A stretch of DNA of 64,000 bases from Bacteroidota bacterium. GTDB lineage: Bacteria; Bacteroidota; Bacteroidia; UKL13-3. The translations under genes were made by a program, and so were the position numbers. Location of the stretch: the NCBI GenBank assembly GCA_030680835.1, contig JAUXUD010000001.1, forward strand, positions 1-64,000. Reading direction: 5' to 3'. This document shows positions 19,749 through 27,417 of this stretch, one piece after another (the first letter of the stretch is position 1; every line of letters begins with the position of its first letter). The notes beneath the pieces were generated by a model, which saw nothing but the letters and a program-made list of their open reading frames with translations, made no database searches and had not been told where the DNA came from.

Positions 19749-22538
19749 ATGAAAACAACATACCTTTTCATCGTTATTTTATTTTTCAGCGAAATAATTT
19801 CTGCAGCGGGAATTAAACAAACTAATTCTTCGCAATTCGGCTTCATCGAAAACAAAGGCCAGATTATTAACCAGGACAACAAACCAAACCCGGCCTGCTT
19901 GTTTTTGTATAACGGTGGAGGCTTGCATGTGCAGTTGAAACAGAACAGTTTCAGCTATGAAGTTTGGCAGAAGACAGAGCGCAGAGCGGAGAGCGATGCT
20001 TCGACTATGCCTGTCCTGAGCGCAGTCGTAGGGCTCAGCATGACCAGCGACACCTCATACATTCATCGCATTGATGTTTCTTTTTTGAATGCAAATAAAA
20101 ATCCAATTATTATAGCAAGTGATATTGCCTCAGATTATATCAATTATTTTACTACAGGAACATCGGAGACGGGTGTGACTCATGTGCGGCATTTCAAAAA
20201 AGTTTTGTATCAAAATATTTATCCGAACATTGATGTTGAATTTGTATTGAATATAGATAATCCTGGGCTTGTCCGCCATAGCTTTAGCGCAGGCGGGGTT
20301 AAATACAATTTCATCATTCATCCGGGCGGCAATCCTAAAGACATACTTATTAAATTTGACGGCGCAACAAACGTTTCGTTAAACGCTGGAAGGAATATTC
20401 TTATTGAAACTGCTTACGGAAATATAGTAGAAAGCATTCCTAAAAGTTATCAAACCGGTAGCGACAATTCGAAACAAAATATAACTGCATCCTATTACAC
20501 TTTTCAAGCTTCACCATTCACTTTTGGAATAATCCCCGGCCATTACGACATAGGCAAAACGCTTATTATTGACCCCTGGGCTACTTATTTTGGTGGCAGC
20601 GGTGATGATTATGGTTACGGAATTGCTGTTGACGGCAGCGGAAATATTGTGATTACAGGTTTCACTACATCCACATCTGGCATTGCCACAAGTGGCGCGT
20701 ATCAGGCAAGCTATGGAGGGGGAACTTATGATGCTTTTATAGCAAAATTTAATGCATCGGGAGCGCGTCAATGGTCGACTTACTATGGTGACAGCGCGGA
20801 TGATAGAGGTTTCGGAATTGCTGTTGACAACAGCGGAAATGTGGTGATTACTGGCCAAACTCATTCTCCATCCGGCATTGTCACAAGCGGAGCGTATCAG
20901 ACAAGCATTGGAGGAACTAATGATGCTTTTATAGCGAAATTCAATGCATCGGGAGTGCTCGGGTGGGCAACTTACTATGGAGGCAGCGGTTGGGATTACG
21001 GTGATGGAATTGCTGTTGACGGCAGCGGAAATATTGTGATTACAGGCCAAACTTATTCCACATCCGGCATCGCCACAAGTGGTGCATATAAGACAAGCAT
21101 TGGTGGAAGTAATGATGCTTTTATAGTGAAATTCAATGCATCGGGAGCGCGTCAATGGGCAACTTATTATGGTGGTAACGGGGGTGATAGGGGTTGGGGA
21201 ATTGCTGCTGATGACAGTGGAAATATTGTGATTACAGGCTATACTTTTTCCACATCCGGCATCGCCACAAGCGGTGCGTATCAAACAAGCTATGGAGGAA
21301 GTTACGATGCTTTTATAGCGAAATTCAATGCATCGGGAGCACTCGGGTGGGCAACATATTATGGTGGCAGCGGGCTTGATTATGGTGACGGAATTGCTGC
21401 TGATGACAGTGGAAATATTGTGATTACAGGCTATACTGCTTCCACATCCGGCATTGCCACAAGCGGCGCGTATCAGACAAGCCCTGGGGGCGGAAGTTAT
21501 GATGCTTTTATAGCGAAATTCAATGCATCGGGAGCGCGTCAATGGGTAACATACTATGGTGGCAGCGGGGATGATTATGGTTATGGAATTGCTGTTGACG
21601 GTAGTGGAAATATTGTGATAACAGGCGAAACTTATTCTACATCCGGCCTGGTAACAAGTGGTGCGTATCAAACAAGCCATGGGGGCGGAACTTTTGATGC
21701 CTTTATTGCTAAATTCAATGCATCCGGAGTTCGCCAATGGTCAACCTACTATGGTGGCAGCGGGATTGACTGGGGTTACGGAATTGTTGCTGATGGCGGC
21801 GGAAATATTGTGATAACAGGCCAAACTGCTTCCACATCAGGCATTGCCACAAGCGGCGCGTATCAAACAAGCTATGGGGGCGGAACTTGGGATGCTTTTG
21901 TTGCCTCATTTACAGCCAGCGGCGGCTTACCAGTGAAATTAATTTCTTTTGATGCCAAATTGTTAAGCAATAAAGAAGTTTTGCTAAGCTGGCAAACCGC
22001 AAGCGAAACGAATAATGATTGTTTTGAAGTGGAGAGAATGGTTGACGGTTCATGGTTGACAATTGATAGTTCACGGTTGACAGTTGACGGATGGGAAAAA
22101 ATTGGAAAAGTGAAAGGCAATGGAAATACAAGTTCAATTCACAATTATCAGTTTACAGACAATGGACTGTCAACCATGAACAGTCAACCGTCAATTGTAT
22201 TTTACCGTCTCAAACAAGTAGATTACGACGGCAGCTATACTTATTCAAATAAAGTAGCTATAAAACTTAATGAAGCATTGCAAGATGAACCCATCATTTT
22301 TCCAAATCCCGGCAATGGCAATTTTATCATCCAAAATACATATCCAATCAATGAAATAGAGATCTTTGATTTGAATGGAAAATCAATTCTAAAAATAACT
22401 GATGTTTCAGTTGCTAAGCAATACTTGCCTACAGTAAGGCAGGTAAATTTTAGCAATGATTTGAAAGATGGAATTTACATTTTGAAAATTATTTCCGATG
22501 ATGGAATTGTATTTAAGAAGTTTGAAGTGCTGAGGTAA
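19749..22538 (+). CDS. SBBP-repeat beta-propeller protein with T9SS sorting domain (paralog 3 of 3)
   Basis: 929 residues with the same order as its paralogs: signal peptide (MKTTYLFIVILFFSEIISAAG), FGFIENKGQI domain, seven SBBP repeats, fibronectin-like linker and T9SS tail (IFPNPGNGNFII, GIYILKI). The repeats are the most uniform of the three, for example GIAVDGSGNIVITG and DDSGNIVITGYT recur almost unchanged, which suggests recent gene conversion or selection for uniform blades. It has its own insert at the second hotspot (IDNPGLVRHSFSAGGV) and a seven-unit heptamer array in the linker. A 408-codon open frame on the opposite strand is a by-product of the repeats. It converges with the AlgJ-like gene. 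Confidence 0.88.
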   Translation: MKTTYLFIVILFFSEIISAAGIKQTNSSQFGFIENKGQIINQDNKPNPACLFLYNGGGLHVQLKQNSFSYEVWQKTERRAESDASTMPVLSAVVGLSMTSDTSYIHRIDVSFLNANKNPIIIASDIASDYINYFTTGTSETGVTHVRHFKKVLYQNIYPNIDVEFVLNIDNPGLVRHSFSAGGVKYNFIIHPGGNPKDILIKFDGATNVSLNAGRNILIETAYGNIVESIPKSYQTGSDNSKQNITASYYTFQASPFTFGIIPGHYDIGKTLIIDPWATYFGGSGDDYGYGIAVDGSGNIVITGFTTSTSGIATSGAYQASYGGGTYDAFIAKFNASGARQWSTYYGDSADDRGFGIAVDNSGNVVITGQTHSPSGIVTSGAYQTSIGGTNDAFIAKFNASGVLGWATYYGGSGWDYGDGIAVDGSGNIVITGQTYSTSGIATSGAYKTSIGGSNDAFIVKFNASGARQWATYYGGNGGDRGWGIAADDSGNIVITGYTFSTSGIATSGAYQTSYGGSYDAFIAKFNASGALGWATYYGGSGLDYGDGIAADDSGNIVITGYTASTSGIATSGAYQTSPGGGSYDAFIAKFNASGARQWVTYYGGSGDDYGYGIAVDGSGNIVITGETYSTSGLVTSGAYQTSHGGGTFDAFIAKFNASGVRQWSTYYGGSGIDWGYGIVADGGGNIVITGQTASTSGIATSGAYQTSYGGGTWDAFVASFTASGGLPVKLISFDAKLLSNKEVLLSWQTASETNNDCFEVERMVDGSWLTIDSSRLTVDGWEKIGKVKGNGNTSSIHNYQFTDNGLSTMNSQPSIVFYRLKQVDYDGSYTYSNKVAIKLNEALQDEPIIFPNPGNGNFIIQNTYPINEIEIFDLNGKSILKITDVSVAKQYLPTVRQVNFSNDLKDGIYILKIISDDGIVFKKFEVLR
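20000..20030 (+). repeat. In-frame REP-like palindrome, copy in SBBP gene 3 (degenerate)
   Basis: TTCGACT at 20000-20006 faces AGTCGTA at 20024-20030, one base off a perfect stem. It sits at the same codon region as the copies at 6986 and 15969 and encodes the stretch before SYIHRID. Confidence 0.6.
22041..22195 (+). repeat. Complementary heptamer arrays inside SBBP gene 3
   Basis: Left array 22041-22089 has seven heptamers: GTTGACG, GTTCATG, GTTGACA, ATTGATA, GTTCACG, GTTGACA, GTTGACG. Right array 22168-22195 has four: TGTCAAC, CATGAAC, AGTCAAC, CGTCAAT. The left array is three heptamers (21 bp) longer than the matching one in gene 1, so the frame is kept and seven residues are added (VDGSWLTIDSSRLTVDG). 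Confidence 0.8.
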
Positions 22539-22550
22539 ATACCTGTAATG

Positions 22551-22585
22551 GCCGTTAACTGTTAGCCTTTAGCCATTAGCTTTTT
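22551..22585. repeat. Heptamer array between convergent genes
   Basis: Five consecutive 7-mers: GCCGTTA, ACTGTTA, GCCTTTA, GCCATTA, GCTTTTT. It fills most of the 67-bp gap between the stop codons of SBBP gene 3 and the AlgJ-like gene. Confidence 0.65.
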
Positions 22586-22605
22586 ACAATATCAGGTTTT
22601 TTGCG

Positions 22606-23757
22606 TTATTTATTATGAAACCGGGATTGGTACTTTAAAACATTCCGGAGGTTTGATTCAAGTATTACCAATAAAACAATATCGGGTTTTTCGTTTTTAA
22701 CGATGCTTTTATTAAGTTTATACTCCCACGAATCAAATATTTTCACACTTCTGCTGAATTGTTCTGACAGAAACAGGAATAAATTGCCTCCAAATGAATC
22801 AGAAATAATTAAAATCCTGGGTTTGTCGGAGCCTTTAATTTCTTTACACATTTCGAATTCCGAAGGATATACAAATCCTTCAGTTACCGGATAGCCAACA
22901 TTTGGAACATCCTGCCCAAGAAAACCCGACTTAGGTTCAAGATGTATCACATCACCTGTAAAAAGGCTGGTATCACCGAACATACTTGCGATATTGCCTC
23001 CATGGGTTTCGGTTTTTGTTATGTTAAATCCAGAAATAGATAATGGAGATACGTTCGGAAAATCTTTATGAATATTTTTCAGAATTTCATTTGCTGCATA
23101 AAGTGCTCCCAAATGGGTCCAATGATTGTCAAGTTTGTAATAGAGTAATTCGTGATCCTTGTTTTTTCTGAAGATATCGTAAATATTAATGGGTTTTATT
23201 TCACTGTTTTTATTCAAATAATCGGTCAGTTGTTCGCCCCATGACGGGGTCTTTAACCGAAGCGAATTAAAAGGTATTTTATCTGAGTATATGTTTGCCT
23301 TAACCGGTGCAATCAGAAAATAAAACTTACAACCTAAAGCATTCAGATATTTTTTCCGGTATTCAAGTTCCTTTTTAAATGCCAATAATTCCTGCGGTTC
23401 AAAGCGGTGTAAACCTTTATATGAATCAAGTTCGTTACCGCTAAGGAATAACCAGCCATCATTGCCAATGATAGCCTGATCGGGAATGGGTGATTTCTTA
23501 AAAAGCTTTATATTTAACAGGTTAAAATATTTCACAAGAATTGACCGTAATGGGAAATGATCGTTATAATATTTTTCATATTTAAGGGGGTAGGGGTCAA
23601 GCAATGCAATATTAAATATGGGTTCAGCCGCCATTTGCCGGTTTTCAAAGCTTGCGATATCTTTTACCCATTTAATCTTATTGTTTATCAATGGAAATGA
23701 TATTATAACAATAAAAACAGCGGTGGTTGTATATATCTTAAAACGAGATTGTGACAT
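22606..23757 (-). CDS. AlgJ/AlgX-like SGNH-fold O-acetyltransferase partner
   Basis: 383 residues with one N-terminal membrane anchor (IYTTTAVFIVIISFPLI) and an extracytoplasmic SGNH-like domain. Typical signatures are YYNDHFPLRS near the front, GNDGWLFLSG, the catalytic D-HW pair in LDNHWTHLGA and the serine block ISDSFGG. AlgJ/AlgX-type proteins transfer acetyl groups to exported polysaccharide, using acetyl delivered across the membrane by an MBOAT partner. The MBOAT gene ends 1 bp upstream, giving an algI-algJ type operon. The start was set at MSQSRFK rather than 14 codons upstream because of that junction. The glycan substrate is not evident. Confidence 0.8.
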   Translation of the reverse strand: MSQSRFKIYTTTAVFIVIISFPLINNKIKWVKDIASFENRQMAAEPIFNIALLDPYPLKYEKYYNDHFPLRSILVKYFNLLNIKLFKKSPIPDQAIIGNDGWLFLSGNELDSYKGLHRFEPQELLAFKKELEYRKKYLNALGCKFYFLIAPVKANIYSDKIPFNSLRLKTPSWGEQLTDYLNKNSEIKPINIYDIFRKNKDHELLYYKLDNHWTHLGALYAANEILKNIHKDFPNVSPLSISGFNITKTETHGGNIASMFGDTSLFTGDVIHLEPKSGFLGQDVPNVGYPVTEGFVYPSEFEMCKEIKGSDKPRILIISDSFGGNLFLFLSEQFSRSVKIFDSWEYKLNKSIVKNEKPDIVLLVILESNLRNVLKYQSRFHNK

Positions 23758-23758
23758 G

Positions 23759-25207
23759 TTAAAATCGGTAATAGATAAAGGGATTATAAGAGCCGGCAAT
23801 CAGATACATTGAGCAAACAATTAAAATGGATACATAAAAAAACAATGAAATTAATTGTAATGTAATTGCAAACATCTTAACTCTAAATAATCCTGAACTG
23901 AATTGATTTTCTATGAATTTGTATAAATAATTATAAAACCCAAATACACCAGGAATTGACACTATAAAAGCAATGCAAAGCTCTTTGTCTATATGCTCCA
24001 AAAACAAAACATATTGCTGATTTGTAAATTGGAAATTTAGCATAGCTTTCCAGTAATAAAATGCAGCATACAATGATTCGGACCGGAATAAAACCCAGGC
24101 AAACATTACAACTAAAATGGTATATATATTGGCAACAGGTTTCCATATCCTATTCAGTAATTTCTCCAGCCCCAGGCGTTCAAGAATCATAAAAAAACCA
24201 TGAAAAAGTCCCCACACCACAAAGCTCCAGCTTGCCCCATGCCAAAAACCTGTGAGAAAAAATACAAATAAAAGATTTAAATAAGTCCGGCTCACTTTAA
24301 CCCGATTGCCACCCAATGGGATATAAACATAATCCCTGAAGAATGATGAAAGTGAAATATGCCATCTTCTCCAAAATTCTTTTACTGATTTTGAAATATA
24401 CGGTAAGTTGAAGTTTTCTAAAAAGTTAAATCCAAACATGCGACCCAAACCGATAGCCATATCTGAATAGCCCGAGAAATCGAGGTAAATCTGCAATGAA
24501 TAGCAAATAATCCCCAACCATGCGTTTGGCGCACTTAAGTCAAAAACATTGCCCGAAAACAAATCATCAGCTACACGGGCAAATACATTTGCCAACAATA
24601 CTTTTTTGCCTAGTCCAATTAAAAAACGTTCAACACCGGATGAAAACAGAGCCAGGGTATGGGTACGTCCTCTTAATTGCAGCCAAATATCACTGTATCT
24701 GATAATAGGGCCTGCAATTAATTGTGAAAACATGCAGATATAAAGCGACAGATCAAAAATATTGCGCTGAGCCAGTGTTTTTTTTCTGTAAATATCAATC
24801 AGGTATGATAAGGAGTGAAAGGTATAAAATGAAATACCTATGGGTAAAATTATATTCGTTTCGGGTATGGAGGGTATGGTAAATAATTCAAAAAGATTAT
24901 TAATGTTTATGATAATAAAATTGGCATATTTAAAAACACATAATATTAATAAATTGGTCGATACTCCTGCAAACAGCCAAAAATACCCTTTCTTTGAATC
25001 TGTATGTTTTTGAATCTTAAGCCCGAAAATATAATTGATAACCAATGATGCCAACAGTATTACAGTATAGCTAACACCGCCCCAGGCAAAGAAGATTAAA
25101 CTGGTAAATAAAAGCCAGTAATTTCTATAATTATTTTTTAACAGATAATATCCTGATAATGTTAATGGCAGAAAAAGGTATAGAAAAATAAGAGAGCTGA
25201 ATAACAT
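23759..25207 (-). CDS. MBOAT-family membrane O-acyltransferase (AlgI/DltB-like)
   Basis: 482 residues, about ten or more predicted membrane segments. The family core is present: WRRWHISLSSFFRDYVYIPL, then GGNRV, and the catalytic-His region GFWHGASWSFVVWG. These proteins move acyl groups across the inner membrane for O-acetylation of exported polymers. Length matches AlgI (about 480-520). It leads a two-gene minus-strand operon with the AlgJ-like gene. A candidate promoter ends only 4 nt before its ATG, so the mRNA may have almost no leader. Confidence 0.88.
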   Translation of the reverse strand: MLFSSLIFLYLFLPLTLSGYYLLKNNYRNYWLLFTSLIFFAWGGVSYTVILLASLVINYIFGLKIQKHTDSKKGYFWLFAGVSTNLLILCVFKYANFIIININNLFELFTIPSIPETNIILPIGISFYTFHSLSYLIDIYRKKTLAQRNIFDLSLYICMFSQLIAGPIIRYSDIWLQLRGRTHTLALFSSGVERFLIGLGKKVLLANVFARVADDLFSGNVFDLSAPNAWLGIICYSLQIYLDFSGYSDMAIGLGRMFGFNFLENFNLPYISKSVKEFWRRWHISLSSFFRDYVYIPLGGNRVKVSRTYLNLLFVFFLTGFWHGASWSFVVWGLFHGFFMILERLGLEKLLNRIWKPVANIYTILVVMFAWVLFRSESLYAAFYYWKAMLNFQFTNQQYVLFLEHIDKELCIAFIVSIPGVFGFYNYLYKFIENQFSSGLFRVKMFAITLQLISLFFYVSILIVCSMYLIAGSYNPFIYYRF

Positions 25208-25211
25208 GTTA

Positions 25212-25242
25212 CAAGTGTATTTAATTTTAAGAGATTAACAAA
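25212..25242 (-). promoter_or_regulatory. Candidate promoter of the MBOAT operon
   Basis: Read on the minus strand: TTTG (25242-25239), 19 bp, then TACACTTG (25219-25212), one base off TAnnTTTG. Its downstream edge is 4 nt from the start codon at 25207, implying a leaderless or near-leaderless transcript. Confidence 0.5.
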
Positions 25243-25270
25243 AATTAGTCAAAAAGAATAAAACTGGTTG

Positions 25271-25336
25271 AACAGTGGAAATATTGTTCTTGCATGTTAT
25301 ACTACATCCACATCCGGGATTGCTACAAGCTACGGA
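25271..25336 (+). pseudogene. Fragment of an SBBP-repeat gene
   Basis: Read in frame from 25271 the 66 bp give NSGNIVLACYTTSTSGIATS followed by YG. This matches the centre of the SBBP repeats upstream (SGNIVITGYTTSTSGIATSG). No start, no further repeat and no stop-bounded open frame surround it. It is a relic of a fourth SBBP gene or a stray recombination product, lying beyond the MBOAT/AlgJ pair. The rest of the 25208-25469 spacer is AT-rich and shows only the two promoter candidates. Confidence 0.8.
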
Positions 25337-25437
25337 AAAGACAATATCCGAAAGTTATTAATAGTTTCATACTTTGAATTTGCTATTTTCGAGTTGAAAT
25401 GAAGTTTAAAAAATGGAGTTCGAATATTTTTTTTAAT

Positions 25438-25445
25438 TAATTTTG
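25438..25445 (+). promoter_or_regulatory. Bacteroidota -7 element (TAATTTTG)
   Basis: TAATTTTG fits TAnnTTTG exactly and ends 24 nt before the ATG at 25470. The in-frame TTG at 25443 overlaps the element and is therefore rejected as a start. No clear -33 element. Confidence 0.5.
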
Positions 25446-25469
25446 TACTTATCCTTTAATTTAACTCAC

Positions 25470-26072
25470 ATGAAATTAATTAAAGTTATTTTTAACCTTT
25501 TATTTTTTTCTGTCCTATTTTGTGCCTGTTCAAAATGTCCGGATGACCCCTATTTATATATTGATCAAACATATAAGGATTTTATTCCTTATAAGGGTAA
25601 AGAACAGCTTAAGTTTTTAAATACCGATAATAACGACACGTTCATAATAAGTGTTCAGGAATATCAAACCAAATATGACAAAATTTACGATTGGGCGGCT
25701 GAAGGACGTTGTGCAAGTGCTCACAACTGCGAGAAATGCAGCCTGGATATGCAAAGTAAGTACGGGAATTTCAGCACTGTACTTTGGTATAATAGTCCAA
25801 ATGGCATTGGTTCATTAATACCCAGCACAATTTCTTATCATTTTTTTGTGAAAGACAGATCCACATCTAACCTGAATTCGGATATGAAATTGACCACAGT
25901 AGGGGGAGTAAAGAAGGCAGAATTAATTACAACCTGTATAGATACAATGACAATTGGTATTAAAGTTTACCATGATGTTTACATGTTAAGCGATTACTGG
26001 TTTTACGATAGGGTATACTTAAATAAAGAATATGGAATTCTACGAATAAATAATTTGATCAAAATAGATTGA
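25470..26072 (+). CDS. Small lipoprotein of unknown function
   Basis: 200 residues. Signal peptide MKLIKVIFNLLFFSVLFCAC with the lipobox Cys at residue 20, so it is predicted to be lipidated. The mature part has four further Cys (CASAHNCEKC plus one near the middle) and ends with a YLNKEYGILRINN strand. That ending resembles the C-termini of the two small lipoproteins at 58137 and 58723, suggesting one fold. I recognise no named family. It converges with aroA, from which it is separated by a heptamer array. Confidence 0.7.
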   Translation: MKLIKVIFNLLFFSVLFCACSKCPDDPYLYIDQTYKDFIPYKGKEQLKFLNTDNNDTFIISVQEYQTKYDKIYDWAAEGRCASAHNCEKCSLDMQSKYGNFSTVLWYNSPNGIGSLIPSTISYHFFVKDRSTSNLNSDMKLTTVGGVKKAELITTCIDTMTIGIKVYHDVYMLSDYWFYDRVYLNKEYGILRINNLIKID

Positions 26073-26103
26073 TTAAAAAAAATGCTAAAACTTTAACAAA
26101 TAT

Positions 26104-26138
26104 ACCAGGAACCAGATCCAATAGCCAGGAACCTAACA
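26104..26138. repeat. Heptamer array at the aroA 3' end
   Basis: Units ACCAGGA, ACCAGAT, CCAATAG, CCAGGAA, CCTAACA; CC recurs at 7, 6, 7 and 7 bp. The array runs into the aroA stop codon (26133-26135). Confidence 0.55.
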
Positions 26139-27416
26139 GCATTCTTCAGCCACAATCCCGAGCTTCCGCACTTCTTCCCAAAACCCGGGAAATGATTTTT
26201 CAACCGAACCCACTTCGCTTAACAGGATGTTTTCTTTTTTTAGGGCTAATAATGCAAAACACATCACCATTCTGTGATCATTTTCTGTTTCTATTAATAT
26301 GGGTTCCGTATTTTTATCACTCTTTATGTGTTCAGCCGTTTTTAAACAATCGCTTTCAGGCTCTTCAATAGTATACCCCAAATTACGGAGCACTTGCTTC
26401 AGGTTCAGCAAACGATTGCTTTCTTTTACTTTTAAACTTGCCAAACCGCTAAACATATAAGGCAAACCTAATGCCGCGGCGGCCGATATCAGCGGGGGGG
26501 CCAAATCAGGGTTGTGAATCAGGTTGATTTCTTTGGGTGCAATACTTAGCGGATCATTGTTTTTTTCGATCAAAATTCCATCTTCCTGCTCTGTGGTGCT
26601 TACTCCCAAATTTAACATCAAATCGGCAATTTTACAGTCGCCCTGCTTTGAATGTTTACTGAGTTTTGGGAGAAAAATATTTGCAGTTTCTGATAATGCA
26701 GCAGCCTCATAAATAAATGCGGCACTGCTCCAGTCGGCTTCAACATTATAGGACAATGGGGAGATTGAAGACTTTTGGGAAAATGTATTATTAATTATAA
26801 TTTGATAATTGGGTTCATTTTGAATGGATATCTGAAAGCCAAATTGCTGCATCATACGATGGGTCATTTCGATATAATCGAATGAACTTATGTGATTATT
26901 AAGGTTTATAATCAGGGGATTCACCATTAAAGGAGCAACCATCATGATTGCACTTGTAAACTGGCTGGTTTCATGGGCTTCCATTGAAATTTCGCCTCCC
27001 GTTAATTTTGACCCTGTAATTTTTATGGGAGGAAAATTTTCCTTTTCAAGATAAACGATATTCGCTCCCAACTGGTTCAAAACATTTACCAAACCTGCAA
27101 TGGGTCTTTCTTTCATTCTGGCATCGCAATTCAAAATAATTTCTGAACCGGGAGTAGCCGCAAAATAAGCTGTTAGAAAGCGCATGCAGGTACCGGCATT
27201 TTTTATATCAATAATACCCTTTGTTTTATCCAAAGCTTCCTGCATAATAATCGTATCATCGGCATCAGACAGGTTTTGAATGACTATGGGTTCAGCATTT
27301 ATTTTTGAAATTATTTTTTGAAGTATTAAAGCCCGGTTGGAGAGACTTTTAGAGCCCGGAAGATTTATTATAGCATCCAGATTCTTTGCAGAAGCTGTTA
27401 TTTTCCAGCTTTTCAT
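26133..27416 (-). CDS. aroA: 3-phosphoshikimate 1-carboxyvinyltransferase (EPSP synthase)
   Basis: 427 residues, the normal length. It joins phosphoenolpyruvate to shikimate-3-phosphate in the sixth step of chorismate synthesis. Motifs in order: LPGSKSLSNRALIL, NAGTCMRFLTA (the NAGTxxR block), ARMKERPIAGL, an E-ADWSSAAF block, NPDLAPPLISAAA and ETENDHRMVMCFALL (DHRM block). It starts 1 bp after the aroB stop, so the two genes are co-transcribed from the aroB side. Bacteroidota EPSP synthases are often divergent like this one. Confidence 0.93.
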   Translation of the reverse strand: MKSWKITASAKNLDAIINLPGSKSLSNRALILQKIISKINAEPIVIQNLSDADDTIIMQEALDKTKGIIDIKNAGTCMRFLTAYFAATPGSEIILNCDARMKERPIAGLVNVLNQLGANIVYLEKENFPPIKITGSKLTGGEISMEAHETSQFTSAIMMVAPLMVNPLIINLNNHISSFDYIEMTHRMMQQFGFQISIQNEPNYQIIINNTFSQKSSISPLSYNVEADWSSAAFIYEAAALSETANIFLPKLSKHSKQGDCKIADLMLNLGVSTTEQEDGILIEKNNDPLSIAPKEINLIHNPDLAPPLISAAAALGLPYMFSGLASLKVKESNRLLNLKQVLRNLGYTIEEPESDCLKTAEHIKSDKNTEPILIETENDHRMVMCFALLALKKENILLSEVGSVEKSFPGFWEEVRKLGIVAEECC

Positions 27417-27417
27417 T

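Noticed and set aside
20511-21737. 408-codon open frame on the minus strand across SBBP gene 3, and a similar one at 7488-7973
   Set aside because: These frames exist because the sense-strand repeats, read backwards, happen to lack stops. The predicted proteins are repeat artefacts (Cys/Ser/Arg-rich) without start signals or homology, and the sense genes are clear.
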